Assembly (NCBI GenBank): GCA_048270425.1
Contig: JBLWSY010000001.1
Coordinates: 1-64,000, forward strand
Source: Oceanospirillum sp048270425
GTDB lineage: Bacteria; Pseudomonadota; Gammaproteobacteria; Pseudomonadales; Halomonadaceae
DNA: 64,000 nt
Direction of reading: 5' to 3'
The notes under the pieces were generated by a model that saw only the letters and a list, made by a program, of their open reading frames with translations, had not been told where the DNA came from and did no database searches. The position numbers and the translations under genes are program-made. Below, in pieces: positions 18,646 through 25,436 of the stretch; position 1 is the first letter of the stretch; the number at the start of each line of letters is the position of its first letter.

Positions 18646-19113
18646 ATGCCCGCGATTAAAATTTTGGTAGGAACGGTTTACGGTGGTGCCCGGGATGTGG
18701 CAGATCATATTCAGCCGATGCTGGAAGGTAAGGGCTTCGCTGTCGACGTTTCTGAAGAGCCAAGTATTGCGGATCTGGAAAATAAAGAATTGGATGCGAT
18801 TCTGATCTCCTGTTCCACCACGGGTGCGGGTGACTTTCCGCCGAACTTTGATAAGTTTTATCACACCTTGCATGAGCGGGGTGCCGCTCTGTCTCATTTG
18901 AAATACGGCATCATCGCTTTAGGTGATAGCTCCTACGATGAAACCTTCTGCGATGCCGGTAAGAAGATGGATGCGGTCTTAGCCGAATATGGTGGCCAGC
19001 GTGTTGGCCGCCCGTTAGAAGTGGATGCGGCAGAGCACTTTGATGCCACCGAGCCTGCAGGTGAGTGGATTGAACGTTGGGCGGATCAGTTGCTGCAGAC
19101 TGAGATCGTCTGA
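18646..19113 (+). CDS. mioC: MioC-type flavodoxin
   Basis: A 155-residue FMN protein of the flavodoxin family. The FMN phosphate loop region is GTVYGGARDVAD near the N-terminus, CSTTGAGDFPPNF is the second FMN loop and ALGDSSYDETFC the third, as in MioC and sulfite-reductase-type flavodoxins. It is a small one-electron carrier in the cytoplasm. In E. coli MioC was reported to support biotin synthase, which makes its place two genes from a BirA-controlled bioA worth noting. AGGAG precedes the ATG. Confidence 0.8.
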   Translation: MPAIKILVGTVYGGARDVADHIQPMLEGKGFAVDVSEEPSIADLENKELDAILISCSTTGAGDFPPNFDKFYHTLHERGAALSHLKYGIIALGDSSYDETFCDAGKKMDAVLAEYGGQRVGRPLEVDAAEHFDATEPAGEWIERWADQLLQTEIV

Positions 19114-19134
19114 CCTTCTGATACCCAGAATCTG

Positions 19135-19185
19135 AAAGCCCCGACAGTTCAACTTCCGTGAAGTGATCTGCCGGGGCTTTTTATA
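19135..19185 (+). terminator. Terminator after mioC
   Basis: AAAGCCCCG / CGGGGCTTT outer stem with CAG/CTG and ACTTC/GAAGT inner pairs, then a T run. Confidence 0.85.
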
Positions 19186-19242
19186 TTTTGCTTATGGCCT
19201 GAGCTTTGCTTTGATGCTGATTAACCGTACTACTTGCCTGCC

Positions 19243-19935
19243 TTAACCGTACTGAGTGACCAGCCACCAACCGATGCCGGATAGCAGGGCCACCACGATC
19301 AGAAAGCGCATCGCTGGCAGTTCAGAATGGCGAATGGAATCGGCAAGTGACTCAGGCACCTTCTTAACGCCAGTGATCATCGCCTGAATCAGGCGTTCAC
19401 GCTTAAAGGTGTCGTGAAACAGAACCGCTGCCAGGTGCAGAATTACCATCGCGATCAGAAAATCCGGTAGCATCAGGTGAATATCCGTCAGCCAGTACTT
19501 TAGATCTTCGCTGATATAAGGCACCAGAGGGCCGTCGATAAAGATATCATCGGTCGTACCCAAGCCGCTGATGCCCTGTGCCAGCAGAATCAGAATCAGG
19601 GCAACCACCATCCAGCCACCAACCGGATTGTGCCCCACATGATGGGAATCACTGCGTACAGAGATCACATCGGGAATCGATTTCAGGGTTTTGATGGGCG
19701 AGCGGACAAAGTTGATAAAGCGGGCATGATGGCTGCCAATAAAACCCCAGATGATACGGTAGATAATCAGCCCCAATACGGCATAGCCCGCCAGCACATG
19801 GTTGTCCATCTCTACCCCTTCGGTGCCACTCCACCAGAGAAAGCCGATCAGAGCGACCAAAGCCCAGTGAAAGATTCGGATGCTGATATCCCAGACTTTG
19901 ACTTTCTGTACCGGCGTGTCGTTCGGCGATGACAT
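19243..19935 (-). CDS. Cytochrome b561-type membrane protein
   Basis: A 230-residue inner-membrane di-haem cytochrome b of the b561/Ni-Fe-hydrogenase-b-subunit type. Four main helices contain candidate haem His ligands in RIFHWALV, DNHVLAGYAVLG, LTDIHLMLPDFL and MVILHLAAVLFHD. An extra C-terminal helix (MRFLIVVALLSGIGWWLV) is an oddity. AAGGAG precedes the ATG. It lies downstream of the ScsB-like gene in the same direction with a 55-bp gap, so it may pass electrons between quinones and periplasmic partners. Confidence 0.8.
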   Translation of the reverse strand: MSSPNDTPVQKVKVWDISIRIFHWALVALIGFLWWSGTEGVEMDNHVLAGYAVLGLIIYRIIWGFIGSHHARFINFVRSPIKTLKSIPDVISVRSDSHHVGHNPVGGWMVVALILILLAQGISGLGTTDDIFIDGPLVPYISEDLKYWLTDIHLMLPDFLIAMVILHLAAVLFHDTFKRERLIQAMITGVKKVPESLADSIRHSELPAMRFLIVVALLSGIGWWLVTQYG

Positions 19936-19990
19936 GCTAACTCCTTTTCGTGATTCAGAATGTTGAAAATTGAATAAAACCGTATGTTGC

Positions 19991-22264
19991 TTAGCGATGG
20001 CCTCGGGCTTTGTTCAGTGCATCAATCAGGGCGTCTTTACTCAGAATCTCACTGAGCAGAATACCTTCAGGTGCTCCGGGGCCATAAACCGCATTAAAGG
20101 GAATGCCAAAGCGTTGGTGTCGATTAAGAAAGTCGCTGATGACGGCATCCGGTCGTGTCCAGTCACCCTGCATCGGTAACACATCCTCGGCGGATAGCGC
20201 CTGCTGAATCTCCGGCGTGTTGATCACAGCAAGCTTGTTAGCCACACAGGTGACACACCAGCGGGCGGTGATATCGACAAAGACCACCTTGGTGTCAGCA
20301 ACGTACTGCGCAATGCGATCCGGTTCAAAGGCGACCCAGTTAAGCTGGTCTTCATTGTCTGCATTTTTTGCCAGGGCGAAATCACGGGTTTCAGCCTGCG
20401 GGAAGAAAGGAATCAGCGCCAAAGCCAGCAGCGGTAACAGCCAGATCAGACGCTGGCGTTTTACCAGCAGCCACCAGAGCAGACCAAGGCTTGCCACAGC
20501 GATCACACCTGTCATCACCACCAGATCCGACAACACCCAGAACAGCCAGCCAGCGGTCAGCAGCAAGCCAATACCCAGAACACGTTTTAGTGTCAGCATC
20601 CAGCGGCCGGGTTTCGGTAGCTTGTAGACCCATTCCGGCTTCAGCGTCATCAGCAGGTAGGGCAGGGCAAGGCCAACACCCAGCGCAAAGAAGATCAGCA
20701 GCAGGGTGACGTTATCCTGTGAGAAGGCAAAGCCGATTGCGGTACCCAGAAAAGGTGCAGAACATGGGGTTGCCAGTAAGGTTGCCAGCGCGCCCTGACC
20801 GAAAGAGCTGGTCAGAGAATGGCTGTTGGTTTCGGAACGGGTTTGACCATGACCCAGCGTTGAGAACAGAGAAGGCAGACGGAACTCAAACAATCCCCAA
20901 AGATTACCGGCGAAGATCACCACAATAAGCGCAAGAGCGGCAATAAACAGCGGCTGCTGGAACTGAATACCCCAACCAATGGCCTGACCACTGGCTTTAA
21001 GGGCGATCAGAACTCCCGCTAACAGCAGGAAGGAGCTGATAATCCCCGCCGCTGTCGCAATAAAACTGCTGCGCACCTGAGTGCGGCTCAGCTCGCTGTG
21101 CTTAATCAGATGCAGCACCTTAATGGAGAGTACCGGCAAAACACAGGGCATCAGATTCAGAATCAGGCCACCAGCCAGCGCCATCAACAGCATCAGCCAT
21201 AATGAGGGAGCCGAACTTGTTTCAGCCAGCGTCGTACCGCCTTTATAGCCGCTTACGGGAGTGCCCTGTAAACGGGTCAGGGATGCATCAGCCTGCTGCC
21301 AGTTAAGCGGCAGTTCGAAGTCACCCTGAGAGGTGCGGATGACCAGATTAGCGGCCTCTTCCGGGCTGGGCAGGCGCTTACGCTGAATCGGGAATTGCGC
21401 CCGCCAGAGCTGATCGCTGTTGTTCTGGATTGAAGTGCTTTGGATTGACGTGTTCTCGAGTGCCGTTGGCGGGGCAATAATGGGTGCATCCAGTTCCGGC
21501 TCAGGCGACAGCTCCGGGAACAGATCCAGCAGCTGCATATTAGCAGGCAGCTGCAGTTCAATCTCCAGCAGCTTCTGTTGGCTGTCCAGCTGGATAGACG
21601 CTTGCTTCAGACCCGCCTGATCGCCACTGCGGGGAATACGACTGGCAAACTGGTTGATCATAAAGGCCGCATCGGCATCGATCACACCGGATGCTGTAGT
21701 AAGATCCGGGAGTTTTGTTGCGGGTATCTCAGGTTTAAAGCTGACCGGAATACACAGCTCACGGCAGATCAGAATTCGGGCATCAATAGCAAGATTGCGG
21801 TTATCGGCTAAGGGCTTAAGAGTGATATCCAGCGGGAAAATCACCTTCTTTTCGTAGCCGTAAAGCTGCAGCCCCTGAAAATCAAGGCGTAGTGGCGCAG
21901 GGTAGTGCAGTTGAATCGAATCGATATTGCCGGATGTCGCTTTCACAACCGGTGGAATACCGGCAGCGCCCGGTGTGCGCCAATAAGTTTTCCAGCCGTC
22001 ATCCATCTGAATCTCAAGGCCGGCTTTCAGGGTGCGCCGATCCCCTTGCTGTTCGATAGCCGCAACCAGCAAACGCGCTTTAGCCTGAGGAGTTTCTGCC
22101 CAGTCACTTTGGGTGGCCCATGCCGCTGTACTGGTGAAGATACCGCTAAACAGCAGCAAAACACTGAGAGCGACAATAGCAAGCGAGCGCATTGATGACG
22201 CAGAAAATAAAGGTGAGTGGAAAAAGCTGGTTGCGACAGGTGTCGGGATCAAAAAGCGTTTCAA
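19991..22264 (-). CDS. ScsB/DsbD-like protein-disulfide reductase
   Basis: A 757-residue three-part thiol-reducing protein. A signal peptide (MRSLAIVALSVLLLFSGIF at about 25-43) leads into a periplasmic N-terminal domain with a Cys pair ILICRELC (C167, C171). An eight-helix DsbD-type domain carries MPCVLPVLSIK and ATPCSAPFLG cysteines, and a C-terminal thioredoxin domain has ARWCVTC. It moves electrons from cytoplasmic thioredoxin to periplasmic disulfides. The long N-domain points to ScsB rather than classical DsbD. The reading frame opens at TTG 22264 with AGGA before it; an internal ATG at 22192 would start right at the signal peptide. Confidence 0.85.
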   Translation of the reverse strand: MKRFLIPTPVATSFFHSPLFSASSMRSLAIVALSVLLLFSGIFTSTAAWATQSDWAETPQAKARLLVAAIEQQGDRRTLKAGLEIQMDDGWKTYWRTPGAAGIPPVVKATSGNIDSIQLHYPAPLRLDFQGLQLYGYEKKVIFPLDITLKPLADNRNLAIDARILICRELCIPVSFKPEIPATKLPDLTTASGVIDADAAFMINQFASRIPRSGDQAGLKQASIQLDSQQKLLEIELQLPANMQLLDLFPELSPEPELDAPIIAPPTALENTSIQSTSIQNNSDQLWRAQFPIQRKRLPSPEEAANLVIRTSQGDFELPLNWQQADASLTRLQGTPVSGYKGGTTLAETSSAPSLWLMLLMALAGGLILNLMPCVLPVLSIKVLHLIKHSELSRTQVRSSFIATAAGIISSFLLLAGVLIALKASGQAIGWGIQFQQPLFIAALALIVVIFAGNLWGLFEFRLPSLFSTLGHGQTRSETNSHSLTSSFGQGALATLLATPCSAPFLGTAIGFAFSQDNVTLLLIFFALGVGLALPYLLMTLKPEWVYKLPKPGRWMLTLKRVLGIGLLLTAGWLFWVLSDLVVMTGVIAVASLGLLWWLLVKRQRLIWLLPLLALALIPFFPQAETRDFALAKNADNEDQLNWVAFEPDRIAQYVADTKVVFVDITARWCVTCVANKLAVINTPEIQQALSAEDVLPMQGDWTRPDAVISDFLNRHQRFGIPFNAVYGPGAPEGILLSEILSKDALIDALNKARGHR

Positions 22265-22472
22265 AACAATATCCTGTGCAGAGGGCCGTTGGTCTGTTTG
22301 TTCAGTTGTCAGACGGTCAATTCAGTTGTTGTTCTGACAATTAAAGAAGTCGGCAAGCATAACAAAGCTGACGCTGTTGAGACATCACCCGCAAGGTCCG
22401 GTTCAGAAGTCGTGATGCTGATTAAGCACGCTTTATTGGTCATTCCTGTTCTTTTGATCAATAAGAATCAAT

Positions 22473-22506
22473 AAAGCCCGGCATGGATCAGTCATAACCG
22501 GGCTTT
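22473..22506 (-). terminator. Terminator after the cytochrome b562 gene
   Basis: AAAGCCCGG / CCGGGCTTT stem with a 16-base loop, lying between the minus-strand b562 gene and scsB-like gene. The T-rich tail on the minus strand is short. Confidence 0.6.
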
Positions 22507-22559
22507 GAAAGAATCGGGCCTTAATAAGATTAAAGACCCGGAGCCATCACAGGCAGTGT

Positions 22560-23045
22560 TTACTCGTCGTCACACTTCTGCTTGAACGCGCGGTGACCTT
22601 TTTTGCTTTGTTTACCGATGTCAGCCATCAGCTCTTCAACTTTATCCGCATCTTTAGCCTGCTCTGCAGATTCCAGTTGAGTCAGCAGATCTTCCAGCTG
22701 GCTCATACCTTTTTTGTAGTTGCCCTGCATTTTAGCCTGCTCGTTTTGCGGCTTACCCTGAGCTTTAAAAGGCATCTCTTCTTTGGCGCTGATGGTCAGC
22801 TCCAGCAGAGCTTCACGGTTTTCAGCCATAGCTGCCCAGTCTTCCGACTTAGCGGCTTTTTTGTAAGCTTTCAGATGATCTTTCATCTCTTTCATCTGCT
22901 CTGCCAGTTCGGTTTTACCGCACTGACCCGCTTCCTTGCCTTTACCCTTTCCATGGTTGTCGGCCATTGCATCGGTGGCACCCAGAAACAGGGCAGAAGC
23001 CATGGATACAGCGATCAGAGATTTTTTCAGTCCCATTGCACTCAT
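22560..23045 (-). CDS. Cytochrome b562-family periplasmic protein
   Basis: A 161-residue secreted four-helix protein. The signal peptide ends in FLGATDAMA. The mature chain has a Met ligand candidate in AEQMKEMKDHLKAY and a His candidate in GKQSKKGHRAFKQK, matching the Met/His haem ligation and order of E. coli cytochrome b562. Two Cys (GQCGKTEL and the C-terminal KQKCDDE) could form a disulfide, which is unusual for the family and interesting beside a disulfide reductase gene. The start is set at ATG 23045 (GGAG nine bases before); alternatives are 23051 and 23036. Confidence 0.7.
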   Translation of the reverse strand: MSAMGLKKSLIAVSMASALFLGATDAMADNHGKGKGKEAGQCGKTELAEQMKEMKDHLKAYKKAAKSEDWAAMAENREALLELTISAKEEMPFKAQGKPQNEQAKMQGNYKKGMSQLEDLLTQLESAEQAKDADKVEELMADIGKQSKKGHRAFKQKCDDE

Positions 23046-23051
23046 TTGCAT

Positions 23052-23361
23052 TTTCTCCAGCTAATCAAGCATCTAATGTCTATGAATAAGATTGTTCTTA
23101 TATAACCATAAGCGAGTCTGTTTAGTCCAGATTGCCAAGGTAAAGTTTCATTAAGTTGGTCAGGATAGAGCCCGAAAATTAATCAAAGCTTAAAAAGTGA
23201 CTTAAAAAGCTGCCTGTGGCAGGCCTTGTGTCCGAAATACATATTCAAATCCGGCGCTGTAAACGTTAACTTAATCGTTAACAGACAAAGCAGAGCTTTG
23301 TAGATGATTGAATTACCTACTAATAACACTGCAACCCGGTAGGTTGCCAAGGATAGAAAAC
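23052..23361. other. Divergent intergenic region (310 bp)
   Basis: AT-rich, holding promoters for the b562 gene and the lipoprotein gene. Contains a direct repeat CGTTAACTTAATCGTTAAC near 23264 and a small GCCTG/CAGGC hairpin near 23212. No gene seen. Confidence 0.4.
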
Positions 23362-23694
23362 GTGCGCATAACCACTTTTAAAACTCAGGCTTTAGTGTTG
23401 ACCTGTGCAGCGGCTTTGGTATCAGGCTGCACCTGGGTTAAACCGGTTGAGGGTAGTGATCAGGTTCAGCTGCTTGCTGCGAAAGAAGTTTCTGCCTGCA
23501 AAAAACTGGGCTACACCACATCCCACGTGAAAAACGAAGTCGCAGGCCTGACCCGTAATCAGGAAGCGGTTAGCGAGGAGCTGATCATCCTGGGTAAAAA
23601 TCAGGCGGTAGAGATGGGCGGTGATACGCTCGTACAGACCGAGCCACTGCGTGATGGCAAGGTTGTGTTTGATATCTACAAATGTAAGCCCTAA
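23362..23694 (+). CDS. DUF4156-type outer-membrane lipoprotein
   Basis: A 110-residue lipoprotein. GTG 23362 is chosen because AAGGA lies seven bases before it and it places a proper signal peptide ahead of the lipobox LVSGC. The mature protein keeps the DUF4156 pattern, with SACKKLGYTTSHV near the start and VFDIYKCKP at the end, so two Cys besides the lipid Cys. The function of this family is unknown. It is monocistronic with its own terminator. Confidence 0.75.
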   Translation: MRITTFKTQALVLTCAAALVSGCTWVKPVEGSDQVQLLAAKEVSACKKLGYTTSHVKNEVAGLTRNQEAVSEELIILGKNQAVEMGGDTLVQTEPLRDGKVVFDIYKCKP

Positions 23695-23708
23695 ACACCG
23701 CATCGCTG

Positions 23709-23736
23709 AAAAGGCTGTCTGATACAGCCTTTTTTA
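23709..23736 (+). terminator. Terminator after the lipoprotein gene
   Basis: AAAAGGCTGT / ACAGCCTTTT with a 5-base loop, followed by T residues. Confidence 0.9.
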
Positions 23737-23797
23737 TTGCTGTATCGGGTGTTACTTGCCGGATATTTGGATTTTAAACGTATCGAAGGATTGAAAA

Positions 23798-24238
23798 ATG
23801 GCATCGGGTTATGACGTGTACTCAAGTGCAGAATTTCAGGAAGCAATAGAAAAGTGTCAAATATTTTGGCTTAAAGGCCCCAGAGGCGGTCACTATAACG
23901 ACGGCTTTGAACTATTGGGCAGGATAAAATGCGGTAATCCGGAAACGCTTTTTTCATATCTCGATGCGTTAGGGGTTAAAGTAAAACTGCATAAGGAAGA
24001 GCCGGACTGTTGGTGCCCGCCACCGGTATTAATGGGCGGCAGCAATTATTGGGTTGAATATGAGAATCAGTTTGAAATACGGGGCATAAATGCAATCATA
24101 TTGATAGCGACGACAACCCTAGAGCTGGAGTTTAATCTGAATTCAACCAGCTGGTACGATGTCACCGTAGATGATGTAAAACGTGCCATTAGATTCGAAA
24201 AGATCTTAGCAGAAAAGGATATCGTTGATGTTGACTAG
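23798..24238 (+). CDS. Hypothetical protein, 146 residues
   Basis: Not recognised. A soluble acidic protein with an unusual PDCWCPPPVLMGG segment near the middle, and many aromatic residues. GAAGGATTG precedes the ATG. Its base composition begins to drop toward that of the accessory segment to its right, and a strong terminator follows about 100 bases later. It may be resident or the first gene of the accessory block. No attC-type core lies at its end. Confidence 0.6.
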   Translation: MASGYDVYSSAEFQEAIEKCQIFWLKGPRGGHYNDGFELLGRIKCGNPETLFSYLDALGVKVKLHKEEPDCWCPPPVLMGGSNYWVEYENQFEIRGINAIILIATTTLELEFNLNSTSWYDVTVDDVKRAIRFEKILAEKDIVDVD

Positions 24239-24336
24239 CCTGAGGTGTTGCCTTGGCATGATGCCAGAACTGAGGAAGACCTTTCCCGTCGTGTGATTGG
24301 CATTACCGTGTTTTACCGGACTGTCTGCAAGCCCAG

Positions 24337-24369
24337 AAAACCCTGCGACATTAGTCGCAGGGTTTTTTC
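24337..24369 (+). terminator. Rho-independent terminator
   Basis: AAAACCCTGCGAC / GTCGCAGGGTTTT with a 4-base loop and T run; probably ends transcription from the 146-residue gene. Confidence 0.9.
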
Positions 24370-24385
24370 TTTATTAGTGCCTTCT

Positions 24386-24437
24386 GTTTACCGGTTTGAT
24401 GAAATTGGATAAGCTGCCAAACCACTGAATTACGGAA
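24386..24437. repeat. 52-nt dispersed repeat, copy A
   Basis: Starts GTTTACC and contains AATTGGATAAGCT and TGAATTA. It aligns without gaps to 62756-62807 at 39 of 52 positions, with the first 30 bases at 25/30. It begins 17 bases after a terminator and introduces an accessory segment, as does copy B. Confidence 0.75.
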
Positions 24438-24477
24438 ACCGTGATCGCCTGTTGTTTTTAATAGTGCAGACACACGG

Positions 24478-24499
24478 TTGCTCTTTAATTAAAGAGCAA
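24478..24499. repeat. Perfect 22-nt palindrome
   Basis: TTGCTCTTTAA followed directly by its reverse complement TTAAAGAGCAA. No loop and no T run, so more like a protein-binding site or a mobile-element end than a terminator. Confidence 0.6.
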
Positions 24500-24598
24500 A
24501 TAACGCGCAGACGCGTATCTCAGGGAAGAGGTCATATCAGTAAAGGGAAGTTTCTCTTCTAGTTAAACCCTTTTCTTATTCATGGAGCAAGATCGGTT

Positions 24599-24763
24599 AT
24601 TCGCCATTCAAAGCCCGGTAGTCCTTGGTATAACTGGATACAGAGTTTGGAAAGCCGAATGCACAAAAACAAAGTGATTGTGGCATTAGCGAATGAATTA
24701 GTGCGGATAGCCTGGGCATTGTTAGCCAAAGGCGTCCGTTATCAAAGAGTAGAGGAAGCCTGA
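24599..24763 (+). pseudogene. IS110-family transposase, C-terminal relic
   Basis: An open frame without its own start reads through WIQSLESRMHKNKVIVALAN and ARIAWALLAKG-like sequence (here VRIAWALLAKG) to a TGA at 24761. This is the conserved C-terminal segment of IS110-family transposases (W..L..R..KNK..VALANK.ARI.WALL). Upstream DEDD catalytic and Ser-containing parts are missing, so only the tail of the gene remains. It marks past insertion next to the cassette-like genes. Confidence 0.75.
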
Positions 24764-24972
24764 TTTTGCGCAGGTAGTATCAAAGATGACACGACAGGTT
24801 GAACCGCGATCTGGACACTCTGGCCCTAAATAAGAGAACGCCAAAATGATTAGAACCAGATCAGCGAAGCTCATCAGGGATAGGGCGAGCGCCCGAATAA
24901 AATCCGAATAGATGGCTGCAAACCTTTTTATGTTGTCGGAAACTACTTGCCAAAATAGGGGCGTCCATAGAT

Positions 24973-24979
24973 GTTAGGC
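24973..24979 (+). other. Lone integron-type core site GTTAGGC
   Basis: GTTAGGC fits the GTTRRRY core at which cassette integration occurs. It stands eight bases before the next gene, where the 3' end of an attC or attI would be expected. No matching upstream half-site was found, so the full site is degraded or absent. Confidence 0.45.
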
Positions 24980-24986
24980 AATCAAA

Positions 24987-25334
24987 ATGAAAATATCTGA
25001 TTCTGAATTAAGAGACTTTGCCAATAATCCGGAAAACAGGATTGAATTGGGTCAATGTGACTCAAATGCCTATAAGGTTTACGTTAGGTTTCAAGCTGAA
25101 ATTCATGTGGGTTATGTGGTCTGTCTCAAAGATGGAAAGCCATCTCAGCCAACGCCGCATTACTGGAATGTAAAAAGATGCATGTCTGATTCTGGTGTAG
25201 AGATAGAGCAATTAATTGATATTTACAACTACAAAGACGATAAGGTTCTTGTATATGTGGAACATAATGGCGAGCTAGAGTCGATTGAGTTCTTTGAAGA
25301 GCATATCAAGAAAGACAATGAGCATTATGCCTAA
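24987..25334 (+). CDS. Hypothetical cassette protein, 115 residues
   Basis: Not recognised. A small acidic soluble protein ending in FFEEHIKKDNEHYA, AT-rich compared with the flanking chromosome. The TAA stop lies inside the GCCTAAC 5' core of an attC-like site, the classic arrangement of an integron gene cassette, and a GTTAGGC core precedes the ATG. There is no clear ribosome site, which is also common in cassette genes. No function is proposed. Confidence 0.65.
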   Translation: MKISDSELRDFANNPENRIELGQCDSNAYKVYVRFQAEIHVGYVVCLKDGKPSQPTPHYWNVKRCMSDSGVEIEQLIDIYNYKDDKVLVYVEHNGELESIEFFEEHIKKDNEHYA

Positions 25335-25403
25335 CAAGGTGCTACACAAGGGCACAATTACTCGCTGGCGCTTGCAATTTTCCTGTGAGCGGTGGCGTTA
25401 GCC
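25329..25403 (+). other. attC-like recombination site 1
   Basis: 5' core GCCTAAC (RYYYAAC, 25329-25335) and 3' core GTTAGCC (25397-25403), the exact reverse complement-type pairing GGCTAAC/GTTAGCC allowing one shift. Inside, GCTACACAAGG pairs with CCTGTGAGC leaving two unpaired A residues, the extrahelical bases typical of attC folded single strands. Length 75 bp is usual for attC. Confidence 0.7.
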
Positions 25404-25436
25404 TCAATAGTTACACGTCCATTATAAGGAGTATAT

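Larger units (their letters stand above)
24239..24986. other. Accessory intergenic region with repeat, palindrome and IS110 relic (748 bp)
   Basis: Contains in order a terminator (24337-24369), one copy of a 52-nt dispersed repeat (24386-24437), a perfect 22-nt palindrome (24478-24499), the tail of an IS110 transposase (24599-24763), and a GTTAGGC core eight bases before the next gene (24973-24979). Otherwise no intact gene. Confidence 0.6.

Noticed and set aside
22265..22559. Additional small gene upstream of the ScsB-like gene
   Set aside because: Only short shadow frames; the region is explained by promoter and terminator.
24479..24490. TGCTCTTTAA resembling an rRNA leader boxA
   Set aside because: No rRNA gene is near and the match is part of a perfect palindrome.
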